The position numbers and the translations under genes are program-made. A DNA stretch of 61,571 nt, taken from the NCBI RefSeq assembly GCF_001552255.1, contig NZ_BCQV01000028.1, forward strand, positions 1 through 61,571, in the 5' to 3' direction. The notes below the pieces were generated by a model that searched no databases, was not told the origin of the DNA, and saw only the letters and a program-made list of their open reading frames with translations. The stretch comes from Alicyclobacillus shizuokensis NBRC 103103 (GTDB lineage Bacteria; Bacillota; Bacilli; Alicyclobacillales; Alicyclobacillaceae). This document shows positions 1 through 8,768 of the stretch, piece after piece. Numbering within the stretch: the first letter of the stretch is position 1; every line of letters starts with the position of its first letter.

Positions 1-130
1 GTTAATCTTATCGGACATAAAACCAATATTGACAGTACATATAAAATGTTATGATTTATTAAAAACGATAAATTAAATCATACTAATCATTATATAAAAA
101 AGAATAGAAATACACCCAGCTGATGGAAAC

Positions 131-165
131 AAAAAACCGACCGGGACCGATGTGGCCCAGGTCGG
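131..165 (-). terminator. Intrinsic terminator of the Rpn-family gene
   Basis: On the minus strand a stem made of 156-165 and 137-145 (arms CCGACCTGGG and CCCGGTCGG) is followed by six T residues. It lies directly after the stop codon of the gene ending at 177, so it should end that transcript. Confidence 0.8.
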
Positions 166-176
166 CTTCTTCAATC

Positions 177-1031
177 TCAATGCAACTGCTTCCGCAGTTC
201 CTCAATTTGCTCCCGGCTCAAGCCGGTCGCTTTCACGATTACGTCTACGTTGACGCCCTCAGCGAGGAGTTTGATTGCTACCTCTTTACGCCCTTCCTCG
301 CGTCCTTCCTGACGCCCTTTTTGAAAGCCTTTTTCCAACGCTTCTTGCTCAACTTCCTGTACAAGCTCACGAACGACATCCGTCATCCTCATCGTCTCCT
401 TTAGGAGTTGTTTTTGAGCATCAGTTAAATTCCGGCCGCTTAACCCCATAATCAACGCTGTTACGTAGTTTTGCTCAAAGGTATCCGGAATTTTCCTCGT
501 TAACTCGAGTACCTCTTTAAATGCCTCATCACGAGGCCGTTTTTCAAAATGCATATGGAACGCAAAGGCTAAACGAACGCGGTCTTGTTCCGTCCAATCG
601 CCGAAGTCCAAGTGTCGTTTTACGGTATCGAGTGCCCCGTCGCCATCGAGCCGGTTCAGAAATACGTTTTCGACACGGTATATGGCACTGCCAATATCGA
701 GCGTATCCGGTCCAGAATGCACATCGCCGGTATATAGCACGATGGTCCGGATTTTGCGGCCAAAGCGCTCGGCTAAAGCCACGTCATATGCCAAAAACCG
801 ATATAGTGTAGTCTCACGACTCGACTGAAACTCAAGGTGCAAAATCTCCCCGGTCTCCAACTCGAACACGATATCCGTGAACTGCTGGCGTATCACGACT
901 TCGTCCAATTCAGTCGGTAAGGCGCGAACAACCGGGGCATGCGAGATGCCAATCACGTCCAAGACACCGTCGGGACATGCGCCCGTCAAGTGCTTGGACA
1001 AAACGTCGTTTGCATTGCGCACACTTTTCAT
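177..1031 (-). CDS. Rpn-family PD-(D/E)XK nuclease / transposase-like protein
   Basis: The protein resembles the Rpn (recombination-promoting nuclease, formerly transposase_31) branch of the PD-(D/E)XK nucleases, which cut DNA and promote RecA-independent recombination. The N-terminal half carries the core beta strands with the pattern FELETGEILHLEFQSS, where the E and Q sit where the family has its active-site E-x-Q/K. The C-terminus is a charged helix rich in GRQEGREEGRKE, typical of the family, ending with a short helix-turn-helix-like segment. I chose the ATG at 1031 because AGGTGAG lies just upstream; the frame stays open to 1079. It has its own terminator and is separated from pcfJ by another, so it is a single-gene unit. 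No terminal repeats were seen next to it. Confidence 0.75.
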   Translation of the reverse strand: MKSVRNANDVLSKHLTGACPDGVLDVIGISHAPVVRALPTELDEVVIRQQFTDIVFELETGEILHLEFQSSRETTLYRFLAYDVALAERFGRKIRTIVLYTGDVHSGPDTLDIGSAIYRVENVFLNRLDGDGALDTVKRHLDFGDWTEQDRVRLAFAFHMHFEKRPRDEAFKEVLELTRKIPDTFEQNYVTALIMGLSGRNLTDAQKQLLKETMRMTDVVRELVQEVEQEALEKGFQKGRQEGREEGRKEVAIKLLAEGVNVDVIVKATGLSREQIEELRKQLH

Positions 1032-1131
1032 TTTCTCACCTGTGTCTCTCAGTATAATCCGAAGCTTTCCCGGTGTCATCGTATCAAACTGAGACTTCCA
1101 ATAGTTGATCAGTCGGAGCTCACGGGCGGAT

Positions 1132-1169
1132 AAAAGCCGTCCTGGGATACATCAGTGTCCCAGGACGGC
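1132..1169 (-). terminator. Strong intrinsic terminator after pcfJ
   Basis: Twelve base pairs (1136-1147 with 1158-1169, arms GCCGTCCTGGGA and TCCCAGGACGGC) with a 10-base loop are followed on the minus strand by TTTTAT. It closes the long leftward DNA-processing operon 14 bases after the pcfJ stop codon. Confidence 0.9.
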
Positions 1170-1182
1170 ATCACTTCGTTAG

Positions 1183-2736
1183 TTAGCTCATCCTGCGAAT
1201 CTTCTGCTTCTCGAGCTTGTTCCATTTCACCCGGCGGAGATGCTGCATGAACCGGTCGAGAAACGCCTGTTCCTCGTCGTTAAGGCACCGATTTTGATAC
1301 CCTCTTGCCTGACGAACGACTCCGTTTTTGATTTCCACCGTGCAAAGCGGAGTGTCAGGATCGGCCACGAGGCGCATAAGGAACAGATCCGTTTGCCCAG
1401 CTGCATACCGGGCAGCGTAGCTCCCGACGCAGTGGTTCAGTGCTTTCCCCTCCTCGAACAGCTCGCTGGTACTTCTGGCCGGGCGGATTAAGAAATGTTC
1501 ATCCGCATAGCTGTACGATTCTAGCTCAGCCAGCCTTTCTTGGATCAGCTGATTGAGGTTTTCGTTCCGCTTTATCCACACTCGGCGCATCATTTTGTCG
1601 TGTGCTTCGCGCAGATTCGAGGGGAATATCACATGCTTCTCCGTCAAGGGAATTCCAAGTTCCTCACAGTTACGGAGATAGTCACGCCACTCTACCAAAG
1701 CATATGTCGCGCTATTGTAGACTTGTGATTTACGGATTTGCTTGAGAAGGTACTTCGCGATCTCGATTTCCGTACCCAATGCTCGCAGCTCCTCCAACTG
1801 CTGCCGATAGTATCTGTCGCTGAATTCCCTCAAAACGTGGGCGTCCATCGGCGACAGATCCCATCCGAGCTTTCTCCAGAAGCGGTAGCTGTACAGCGTC
1901 AGAGGTCGTACGGACGACGCTATCTGCTGCAACTGCCGCACTTCCGAGCGTGTCATGCGGAGCACCTTTTCGAGCGACTTTCCGCGCCAATTGACTACTC
2001 CATAGGTCTTTTCTCCATCAAGTTTGGCAGTGACTAATCCACTCAGCCCCAACTTGGTCAGGTATTCCACGCACGGGTATTTGGCAGCCAAGTCGAAGAA
2101 CGTAAGGAGAGTGTAGTAGCGGTCTCGGTATTTTTCCCACTGGCTGTATTGGAGTGGTGTGCCGTCCACAGCTTTTTCGACGCTCTCCCATGAGCACCAA
2201 ATGTAAATGCTGCGCCAATTCACCATTCCAGCAGGAAGCTGATGCACAGAGCGCATCTGCTTCCACTCGCCGGACCACGTACGTCGAAGCATCCTTCCGC
2301 CTCGACCTGGCTCGAACAAATACCGGGCGCGTGGCTCAAACTGAGTTTCGACGTTGTGGTAGTCTCCCGAGTAATCGCGCCAAGCGTAGTACCACGTGGC
2401 AACCACAACATGAGGGTCTATCATGGACTTTTCGTACCACACGATGTATGCATGATCGACCAGGTACTTACGTCCGCGGCCTCGTTGCTTGACAACGCAT
2501 TCGGAACCGCAGTTGAGGCAGGCCGTTTTTTCGTTGTGCTTATAGGCCGCTCGTCCAACACCAAGTTGGTATTCCGCGTGGCAGTGTGTGCAGTACGCCA
2601 TCTGTACCTTTCCAACACGCCACACGAACAAGTACCGACTTTCGAGAAACACGGTGTCTCTCGCGTACTCGATCAACGCTTGGCTAAGCCGTGCCGGGAA
2701 GTGAGCCAAGAACTCGTTGTAACCGTTCATTGCCAC
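1183..2736 (-). CDS. pcfJ: PcfJ-like protein
   Basis: The C-terminal part (about residues 405-500) matches the PcfJ domain, first named on the enterococcal conjugative plasmid pCF10, with the signature LFEEGKALNHCVGSY followed by a strand that ends CTVEIKNG. The N-terminus has a zinc-ribbon-like pair, CTHCHAEY near residue 50 and CLNCGSEC near 75. The biochemical role of PcfJ is not established; it is a common cargo gene of conjugative plasmids and ICEs. The start ATG overlaps the end of the pcfK-like gene by 10 bases, so the two are translationally coupled. It is the last gene of the operon, with a strong terminator behind it. Confidence 0.85.
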   Translation of the reverse strand: MAMNGYNEFLAHFPARLSQALIEYARDTVFLESRYLFVWRVGKVQMAYCTHCHAEYQLGVGRAAYKHNEKTACLNCGSECVVKQRGRGRKYLVDHAYIVWYEKSMIDPHVVVATWYYAWRDYSGDYHNVETQFEPRARYLFEPGRGGRMLRRTWSGEWKQMRSVHQLPAGMVNWRSIYIWCSWESVEKAVDGTPLQYSQWEKYRDRYYTLLTFFDLAAKYPCVEYLTKLGLSGLVTAKLDGEKTYGVVNWRGKSLEKVLRMTRSEVRQLQQIASSVRPLTLYSYRFWRKLGWDLSPMDAHVLREFSDRYYRQQLEELRALGTEIEIAKYLLKQIRKSQVYNSATYALVEWRDYLRNCEELGIPLTEKHVIFPSNLREAHDKMMRRVWIKRNENLNQLIQERLAELESYSYADEHFLIRPARSTSELFEEGKALNHCVGSYAARYAAGQTDLFLMRLVADPDTPLCTVEIKNGVVRQARGYQNRCLNDEEQAFLDRFMQHLRRVKWNKLEKQKIRRMS

Positions 2737-3179
2737 TCCCCTCCTTCGGCGTCACCAAAGAGCGAGAGCTGCGTCACGTCGGATGCGGCGGACTTTGCCG
2801 AGGTTTTTACCCGAGCAGCCGGTTTTGTGTTCCTAGCCGTGGGTGCCGTACGATTTGGTACTGCAGGTCTTGCAGGCGGTTGCGGCTCCGGCGGAATGTC
2901 GAACGGCTCGCCGTCCCAACACTCAAAGTATTGGAGGACTATTCCGTATCCGTCCGCGTCCGAAATCACTGCCATATTACCGACACACTTGGTTTCCGCA
3001 TATCGTCTCATCGCATCGAGGCTCTTGAGGATGGTCTTGCCTTCGGCAAGTATCTTTTCTGCGTGTTCCGGGTGCTTTTCGAGGTGCGCCAACAAGTATT
3101 GCCCAATCATTTGTACATAGGGATGTTTCTCGTTGGCAGCCATCTCGGTCGTCAGTTTCTCAACAGCCTTTTCGTACAT
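2727..3179 (-). CDS. pcfK: PcfK-like / AcrIIA9-family protein
   Basis: A small protein (150 aa) whose first 90 residues follow the PcfK pattern: a helix ending KSLDAMRRYAETK, a glycine, then a strand AVISDADGYGIVLQYF. PcfK relatives include AcrIIA9, reported as an inhibitor of Cas9, so a role against host CRISPR is possible but not shown here. The last third is a proline/alanine-rich basic tail ending in LSLFGDAEGG, which resembles a beta-clamp-binding peptide (QLSLF at about residues 139-143). That is notable because the element encodes its own beta clamp. It precedes pcfJ with a 10-base overlap, the usual pcfK-pcfJ order. Confidence 0.7.
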   Translation of the reverse strand: MYEKAVEKLTTEMAANEKHPYVQMIGQYLLAHLEKHPEHAEKILAEGKTILKSLDAMRRYAETKCVGNMAVISDADGYGIVLQYFECWDGEPFDIPPEPQPPARPAVPNRTAPTARNTKPAARVKTSAKSAASDVTQLSLFGDAEGGEWQ

Positions 3180-3184
3180 ATCGG

Positions 3185-3244
3185 TTCGCCCCTTTGCCCA
3201 TCCCCGATGTCACGGGGGATGGGCGAATTTAATCCCCGCGTGAC
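3185..3244 (-). promoter_or_regulatory. Alternating-hairpin leader of pcfK
   Basis: Between the helicase stop and the pcfK start the minus-strand RNA has competing stems. 3232-3244 can pair with 3209-3220 (GTCACG and GGGGAT arms). 3215-3224 can pair with 3196-3205 (GCCCATCCCC with GGGGATGGGC). 3221-3227 can pair with 3185-3191, which is the GGGGCGAA just before the start codon. The first two share bases and exclude each other. There is no T tract, so it is not a terminator. Confidence 0.6.
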
Positions 3245-3269
3245 TCGGGTTGGATGCAAAGGATGAGTG

Positions 3270-6200
3270 TTAGAGCGCGAACAACATGATTTGGTTATCC
3301 GCGACTTTCTGCTTTTTCACCCGCTTAGCCTTCGGCACCATACCCATCTGCTTACGCCAATCACCGTATGTGAGCGGCGTCTCAGGTTGTGTAGCAGATG
3401 TTTCGGGTGCAGGCTCAGGGCGCTCGGCCTTACTGTCCTCCACGTTGTCGGTCACCGCAAACAGTGGGAGTACCGTGACTTCCGCTGGCATTGCAGACGG
3501 CGCGACCGATTGCGAAGTCTCGACGACTTGCGTCGGATGCGATTCCTCAACCTCAGTCGGTTCAGGCACACCGGCCAGGCGACGAGTCTCGGATGCGAGC
3601 CGCTGCATGGCTTCGTGGATCTCGCGCTTGAAGCGTTCCTCCGCCAACATGACCACTCCGCTCGGAATGTCTTTGTCGGCGAGAGACTTCCACTTTTCCG
3701 CCAGGTCCTCCACGTCACCCAAGCAGTTCGCAATTGCATAAGTGGAAGCCGATTTTTCGTCCTGTTGAACGAACTGTGCTACCTCCGACTTGTCGAGACG
3801 GCCTTCCAGTAGCATGGCATGGCTTCGCTTTTGGAGCATGCGTTTGAACTGAACCATCTCGTAAGACCGGTTGTAGACATAGTAGAAGACTTTGCAGGTA
3901 CGATGCTGGCCAATTCTCCAAGCACGGCGACTGGCTTGACGCATCGTCGCGATCTCGTCGGTGAACTGGTAGAACATCAAGGTCGGAAATTCGAGAAGAT
4001 CAAGGCCCACTTCGACCAGTTTGGCGTTGCAGACCACCACTTCTGTGTCCTTCTCGACCGCCCGTTCCAGCCATTCGACGCGGTCCTCCGGCGATACGCT
4101 TGCTTGCAGGACCTGAACGCGGATCCCGTGTTGCTTGAGCACATCAGCTATGCGCCTGTCCTGTTGGACTTCACCGCTATAGCGCACGTACACCACACAA
4201 CGGCGGTTTTGCGCGAGCTCCGCCTGGATGTCTTCGAGCAAACGCCGTTCTTTCGCGGACAGTTCCTCTGCATCGTAGGTAGGCTCAAACTCGACAAGTT
4301 CGTCACCTACCCGTACCTCTTGGGGCATGTGCGGTTGGTTCGCCGCATTGACCACGGCCGGGATGAACTTCGCAAAGGCTTGGCTGTTTCCCATGGCGTA
4401 CTGCTTGCGCATTACGGTTTCTAGCGTGGAATGGAACGCCTGGTAGGTCAGGCTATGTTGCTCGTCCATGTCCACGAAAATCGGCCGTTCCTCCAGCTCC
4501 ACCAGCGGCAGGCCCATGTCTCCAAGCTCCAGAAATACTGTCTTGTCCGCCAAGTGATTGACGAACAGCTTGGGCGACAGGCCCGGGATTTCTTTTGGTG
4601 GGTTGAGGATCACCTTGCGGGAAGTTGATCCGCCCGCGGATTCCACTTCGTCTTTTGCATATCGTCCGCGCTGCTCCATGGTGCCATACAAGTAAACGAA
4701 CTTGTTAAGCGAACGATGGTCCAGTCCATCCGCCTTCATCTCATCCGGGCAAATGCGCCACAGCAGATGATAAAGGCTGGATGCTTTCCCATCGCTCAGT
4801 GTGCCTGTAAGACCCAGCACGCGCCGGTTGGCTCCAACGATTGCGCCCATTGCTTCTCCTTGGCCGGAGTTGTTCTTGTATTGATGCAACTCATCGACGA
4901 TCACCAGGTCGAACCATCCGCGCAAGTACCGTTGGATAAACCAAGCCGGTTGCAGACGACGGTGTTTGAGCCCAGAAACTTGCTCGCATTCCGGCACAGT
5001 ATCGCGCATCAGGTTGGCACCGCACTCCGTGCAGTGGTAATTTGTGACGGACTTCTTGAACATATACTGGGTTCGAATCTTCTTCCGGCCATCAATGCCC
5101 CTGCATTTCAAGGAGCGGACACCGGTTGCTAAGTCCTCGAACCCTAGTTTCCGTTCCGCGATTTGCGCGGACTCGTTGTCGTGTTTCCGCGCATCCTTCT
5201 CAGCGGTTTTCGTGTGCTTTTGTTGAATGCCACCGCAGTCTGGACAGAGCCAAACATCCTCTATGATCGCAGCTCCGGTGTAGTGGTCATTCCATTTGTT
5301 TTTGTCAGGAACGATCCACCGATGTTTGTAGATTAACGCCGGAGCTTTGGGCATCCCCAGCTTCGCGGTATCGCGTGAGAGCAGGACAAATTCCAATCGA
5401 TCCTTTTGTCCGCGAAGAACCCGCTGATTCCGGTAGCGGATAAGGTCTTTCCAGCTTTCGATGACCGTTACCCGAGCTCCAGGCAGCGTCTTTCCGATCT
5501 CGTCCCGAACCCATTTCGGGATTGTAATCCCTGGCACGAGAAGCAACACCGCAAACCCGCGATTCGAGCGTTCAGACAACGCCTTTGCCGTCGCCAGGCT
5601 GATGATGCTCTTGCCGGTGCCCATGTCGGACGAGACGATGACGCCCTTGCTCTGCTCCAGACCTTTCAAAATCGCTTGGACGGTATGCGCTTGGGCCGGG
5701 AACGGAACACGCTTCATCTGCGCAATCGCTGGATCGATAGGACGATCTAAATCGTGCGCAGGAGTTGCCATCTCCTCAATCGTGGTCGCCAGATGCGGCG
5801 CGTACGTTTGGAGATAGTCGATCACGTGGTACTCGCCGTTCTCATCTGGCTGAAGCGCCTCAGAAAGCAGTGGTGCCTCTGTGATCCCTTCTGGAAGTTC
5901 GATGGTTCCTGTGGCAAGTAAGTTGCTCAGGATCTCCTTCGCTTTATCCTCGTTGAGTTCTTCGGACACTTCAAATGCGACGAGGTCGTGCCAGTAGGGC
6001 ACGTTCGGATCCGTCCAGACATCGAGTGCCCGAACGAGTTCCTGCGAGTAGCAGGCTTCCCACACCGCGTCCTTCCAAGCGGGCACATACGGCAGATTGT
6101 AGTCGCCGGCAAACCGGCGTAGGAACAAGTCCGCCACGTCTCCGCCGTCCGGCACGATGATGAAGCGCGACTGCTCGGGTTCCAACTGTTCATCCACGGC

Positions 6201-6500
6201 CGACTTATGCAGGACAATCGCGTGTGTGAGCTTGCCGATCGGCCGCGTCACGAATCGATAGCCGTACTTGTCGGTGTAGATGTTGTCGGCAGTAAAGCTC
6301 CTCCGATTCTGCTTTAAACGCAGACGGCTGCCTTTGACAGCATGCGCGACAATGGCTCGCGCAGAGCTATCAAGATCAATCAGACCTGCAGCAATCAGAT
6401 CGTCTCCGTTGCGTTGAGGATTCTGATTCCGGCGGGTTACGATGAAATGAGCCGCCGCTTCCACGTAATTTTTCTCATCGCTATACACAATGGTCTTCAT
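3270..6500 (-). CDS. Large Snf2-like superfamily 2 helicase with zinc ribbon
   Basis: A DNA-dependent ATPase of about 1076 residues. The Walker A motif SSDMGTGKS is near residue 292, the Walker B/DEAH-like box VDELHQYKN is in the first RecA fold, and the second fold ends with an arginine-finger segment RQASRRAWRIGQ, as in Snf2-type remodellers. Two CxxC pairs (CPDCGG and CTECGA) inserted in the first lobe suggest a zinc ribbon. Such helicases occur on phages and plasmids, where they may move along duplex DNA or clear bound proteins. I chose the ATG at 6500 because the preceding in-frame codons lie inside a structured leader. The C-terminal 120 residues are low-complexity and basic. It sits between a toxin-antitoxin pair and pcfK in the same operon. 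Confidence 0.85.
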   Translation of the reverse strand: MKTIVYSDEKNYVEAAAHFIVTRRNQNPQRNGDDLIAAGLIDLDSSARAIVAHAVKGSRLRLKQNRRSFTADNIYTDKYGYRFVTRPIGKLTHAIVLHKSAVDEQLEPEQSRFIIVPDGGDVADLFLRRFAGDYNLPYVPAWKDAVWEACYSQELVRALDVWTDPNVPYWHDLVAFEVSEELNEDKAKEILSNLLATGTIELPEGITEAPLLSEALQPDENGEYHVIDYLQTYAPHLATTIEEMATPAHDLDRPIDPAIAQMKRVPFPAQAHTVQAILKGLEQSKGVIVSSDMGTGKSIISLATAKALSERSNRGFAVLLLVPGITIPKWVRDEIGKTLPGARVTVIESWKDLIRYRNQRVLRGQKDRLEFVLLSRDTAKLGMPKAPALIYKHRWIVPDKNKWNDHYTGAAIIEDVWLCPDCGGIQQKHTKTAEKDARKHDNESAQIAERKLGFEDLATGVRSLKCRGIDGRKKIRTQYMFKKSVTNYHCTECGANLMRDTVPECEQVSGLKHRRLQPAWFIQRYLRGWFDLVIVDELHQYKNNSGQGEAMGAIVGANRRVLGLTGTLSDGKASSLYHLLWRICPDEMKADGLDHRSLNKFVYLYGTMEQRGRYAKDEVESAGGSTSRKVILNPPKEIPGLSPKLFVNHLADKTVFLELGDMGLPLVELEERPIFVDMDEQHSLTYQAFHSTLETVMRKQYAMGNSQAFAKFIPAVVNAANQPHMPQEVRVGDELVEFEPTYDAEELSAKERRLLEDIQAELAQNRRCVVYVRYSGEVQQDRRIADVLKQHGIRVQVLQASVSPEDRVEWLERAVEKDTEVVVCNAKLVEVGLDLLEFPTLMFYQFTDEIATMRQASRRAWRIGQHRTCKVFYYVYNRSYEMVQFKRMLQKRSHAMLLEGRLDKSEVAQFVQQDEKSASTYAIANCLGDVEDLAEKWKSLADKDIPSGVVMLAEERFKREIHEAMQRLASETRRLAGVPEPTEVEESHPTQVVETSQSVAPSAMPAEVTVLPLFAVTDNVEDSKAERPEPAPETSATQPETPLTYGDWRKQMGMVPKAKRVKKQKVADNQIMLFAL

Positions 6501-6506
6501 TCTGTT

Positions 6507-6570
6507 CGCCCAGCATGCACCACGTCCGGGGGGCGCCCCGGTTTCGTGATGCACCGGGGCCTTCCCCCCT
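6507..6570 (-). promoter_or_regulatory. Alternating-hairpin leader of the helicase gene
   Basis: Arm 1 (6553-6560) pairs with arm 2 (6535-6542) as GCCCCGGT/ACCGGGGC. The loop and arm 2 can instead pair downstream: 6545-6552 with 6517-6524 (8 bp, one G-U) plus 6536-6541 with 6526-6531. The segment 6531-6535 can pair with 6507-6511 (CGCCC/GGGCG), just before the start codon. A purine run AGGGGGGAAG lies at the 5' edge. The arrangement matches the other leaders although the bases differ. Confidence 0.65.
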
Positions 6571-6593
6571 TTATGTGGTTTCGATGTACTTAA

Positions 6594-6902
6594 TTACCGC
6601 TGGTAAGCAGAATCATGGTCTGGATGGAGGGATAGAATTCGCATCCAGTCTTCTTCGCGATATGCAACAGCGCGGAATCCCTTTCCAATTCGGAAGCTAT
6701 ACAGACGTTTTCCATTCGGGCCGACCTTTGAATAGATCAATTCCCATTTGAGACCTTTGTCTTTGTACACCTGATCCCAAGACATCTCGGATAGCTTTCT
6801 AAGCGTACCAAGTACGAGCAATTGTTCTGATTTCGGCAAAGAGAACAACCCTCGCTGGAACGATGGGTTATTGAGATCGAGCCGAACCCGCTCATTCTGC
6901 AT
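6594..6902 (-). CDS. RelE/HigB-like toxin
   Basis: A 102-residue protein with the compact beta-sheet layout of RelE/ParE-superfamily toxins. The C-terminal strands LYSFRIGKGFRAVAYREEDW and the ending LSLHPDHDSAYQ resemble the region that carries the RNase residues (R, H, Y) in mRNA interferases. It overlaps its upstream partner by 11 bases, so the pair is translated together with the antitoxin first. I expect an mRNA-cleaving toxin, but the exact family (RelE, HigB or a type II remote relative) cannot be fixed by eye. Confidence 0.7.
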   Translation of the reverse strand: MQNERVRLDLNNPSFQRGLFSLPKSEQLLVLGTLRKLSEMSWDQVYKDKGLKWELIYSKVGPNGKRLYSFRIGKGFRAVAYREEDWMRILSLHPDHDSAYQR

Positions 6903-7161
6903 CCCGGATCTGCCTCTCTAATTCATCCAGATCACTGTCTTGTGGCGGATTCTGTTCAGCCCAATCAATGGCTTCATTCAATTCATGTTGAACCTTAGGC
7001 TCCAATAACCATCGTTCATTATCTGGCACAAATTCGCCAATTTTAACAATGAACACACCAGGTTCAATTTCGTCCAACCATACCAATTTTCCTGCATATT
7101 CCTTACCAAGCGAAATCTGACCGTTGCTTCCAACAGTCTTGATCACGCCCACTTTAGCCAT
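6892..7161 (-). CDS. AbrB/SpoVT-like antitoxin
   Basis: An 89-residue acidic protein. The first 50 residues (KVGVIKTVGSNGQISLGKEY, then a loop and VFIVKIG) have the swapped-hairpin AbrB pattern of MazE/VapB-type DNA-binding antitoxins. The acidic C-terminus (DSDLDELERQIRDAE) would be the toxin-binding tail. It precedes the toxin and has a normal ribosome-binding site (GGTGGTGATGG). The protein should repress its own operon. Confidence 0.7.
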   Translation of the reverse strand: MAKVGVIKTVGSNGQISLGKEYAGKLVWLDEIEPGVFIVKIGEFVPDNERWLLEPKVQHELNEAIDWAEQNPPQDSDLDELERQIRDAE

Positions 7162-7233
7162 GATCCATCACCACCGTTATTTTCGTGCCTTAGTGCTGCA
7201 CTATTTTGTGTTCATCATATGATGAGAACTATT

Positions 7234-8283
7234 TTATTGCAAATCTAAAATCGTTCCATCCGGCTGTACGGTGCGCACAGCCGTGACGTAGGATTCGGTG
7301 TCGACGATGGTCTCTGAACCGTCTTCGTTGCGAACCACTTCTCGGTTCACAATTTTCCGCGTCAATCCGACCACCATATGCCGATTCTCGCCAATTCCCA
7401 CCGCACCGTTCAGTGCTCCCGCCGCAATCAGCGTGGCCATGTGTGTACGCCGAAATGGCAGGAGTGGACGGCGGAGTTTGGCGGTAGTGTCGGACGGCAT
7501 GAGCATGTTGGCCGCGATCTGAAAGGCCTCGGATTGTGCGAGATCGAGCCGCAACTCCTCTTCGTCCAGGATGTATCCGCGGAAGAGAATTGGCGTTTCG
7601 ATATTCTCCACAGCAGGCACTGTCCATTGCCGACCATCGGGTGCATCCAGGTACGGCATCGGCAGGTTCTCATCCTTGCCATAGGACAGAAGCTCATTCT
7701 TCGCTTTACGGTCCTCGTTTGATAGCTCTTTGGCCCTCGTGAGGTTCTTTGAGCGCCTACGTCCGAACACCACGACTTGGCGGAAGGCGGCATACTCTTC
7801 GTCGTCGAACCGATACACCGCAATGTCGGTGTATCGGAGCAACAAGACGTTCACCAGTTCCGAGCTGAGTACGTAGCGCGGGATAATGAACACCAGTACG
7901 CCGTCCGGAGCCAGGTACTTGCTCAGGTCCCGCAAGAAGATGAGCTCCTTGCGGAAGATGTCCGATTGAACCCCTGATTGAGAATCGTACGGTGGGTTCA
8001 GGTAGAGTATCTGCATGCTGGCAGGTTCAACCCTTGCCCGTTCATATCCGCAATGAACGACGTGGTGCAGCCGCTCCTTCGCCTTCAGAGCGCGTTGCCC
8101 GTCGAGCTCAATCCCGTACGTTACCGCATCCGATGGTGCTACAGCTGCGAGCGCCTCGCCTTCTCCACAGCACGGGTCGAACCAACGTGCCGGACCGGAC
8201 GGAATAAGCCGCTTGCGAATCTTGTCCACCATGCTCAGCGGTGTGGGATAGTAGCCCATTTTGCTGATTCCTTCATATCTCAT
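7234..8283 (-). CDS. N6-adenine DNA methyltransferase-like protein (DUF6094 type)
   Basis: A class I SAM-dependent methyltransferase of 349 residues. It has the glycine loop WFDPCCGEGEAL (motif I) near residue 33 and the adenine-methylase motif NPPYD near residue 97, followed by a hydrophobic strand VLVFIIPRYVL. The N-terminus MGYYPTP is typical of plasmid and phage methylases in this group. It has no restriction partner nearby, so a protective or regulatory role is more likely than a restriction system. I placed the start at the ATG at 8283, which follows GAGGGACGAG. Frames further up run into the structured leader. The last 100 residues are less conserved in pattern. Confidence 0.8.
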   Translation of the reverse strand: MRYEGISKMGYYPTPLSMVDKIRKRLIPSGPARWFDPCCGEGEALAAVAPSDAVTYGIELDGQRALKAKERLHHVVHCGYERARVEPASMQILYLNPPYDSQSGVQSDIFRKELIFLRDLSKYLAPDGVLVFIIPRYVLSSELVNVLLLRYTDIAVYRFDDEEYAAFRQVVVFGRRRSKNLTRAKELSNEDRKAKNELLSYGKDENLPMPYLDAPDGRQWTVPAVENIETPILFRGYILDEEELRLDLAQSEAFQIAANMLMPSDTTAKLRRPLLPFRRTHMATLIAAGALNGAVGIGENRHMVVGLTRKIVNREVVRNEDGSETIVDTESYVTAVRTVQPDGTILDLQ

Positions 8284-8360
8284 CTCGTCCCTCACGCCGT
8301 GCGTTTGGGACGAGAGGTTTCCCCTCCGTCCCAACGTGCAAGACGGAGGGGTTCACCTCC
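8284..8360 (-). promoter_or_regulatory. Alternating-hairpin leader of the methylase gene
   Basis: A perfect Shine-Dalgarno GGAGGTGAAC follows the vapC stop codon directly, but no gene starts there. Arm 1 (8342-8351) pairs with arm 2 (8321-8330) over 10 bp. Arm 2 can instead pair with arm 3: 8327-8334 with 8305-8312 (8 bp) and 8323-8326 with 8314-8317. Arm 3 (8307-8314) can pair with 8284-8291, GGGACGAG touching the ATG. Formation of 1:2 therefore allows 3:4 and covers the methylase ribosome-binding site; 2:3 frees it. Confidence 0.75.
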
Positions 8361-8768
8361 TTACAAGGTCTCTACTCCAACAGACTGCGCAGCAAGGTAT
8401 AGCTGCTTATCCGTAGTCGCCAATGGGCACTTCAAGCGTTGTGCCAGTTCCAAATATGCCGCGTCATACGCGGTTAGGCCGTTGTCCAATGCCAAGCTTA
8501 GAGTTTTATGAAAAACATGGGACGCTGAAACCTCGTCAACCACGATTTCCAAACCCGACAATAGTTTCGTGGCAATCCGAATCTGCTCCAGGTTCATGCG
8601 GTTTCGCCTGTGACCGACAAGAAGTGCGTTGGAGACTTCCAACGGCCAGATTGCCGGTACGGTTGCGGTGTCCTGCTTGAACCTGTTCAGAATTCGTGCT
8701 GCATAATCGTTTGATTCGTCTGGAAAACACCAACTCAGAGCAACCGAAGCGTCCAAAACAAAGGTCAT
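8361..8768 (-). CDS. vapC: VapC-like PIN-domain toxin
   Basis: A 135-residue PIN-domain RNase. The first aspartate is in FVLDASVALSW, the conserved glutamate in WPLEVSNALL, and the later acidic residues in LTAYDAAYLELA and LATTDKQL, so the four-acid metal site is complete. VapC toxins cut tRNA or rRNA until bound by the antitoxin. Its ATG overlaps the antitoxin stop codon (ATGA). The stop codon is followed at once by the leader of the methylase gene. Confidence 0.9.
   Translation of the reverse strand: MTFVLDASVALSWCFPDESNDYAARILNRFKQDTATVPAIWPLEVSNALLVGHRRNRMNLEQIRIATKLLSGLEIVVDEVSASHVFHKTLSLALDNGLTAYDAAYLELAQRLKCPLATTDKQLYLAAQSVGVETL

Noticed and set aside
1-122. Possible regulatory site at the left edge
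   Set aside because: The stretch is AT-rich without a clear promoter, repeat or reading frame.
2242-3120. Plus-strand open frame of 292 codons
   Set aside because: It runs antisense through pcfJ and pcfK, has no ribosome-binding site and no domain pattern.
8283-8360. Intergenic GC hairpins as simple Rho-independent terminators
   Set aside because: None of the leader hairpins in the DNA-processing operon has a T tract, and each lies a few bases before a start codon within an operon.
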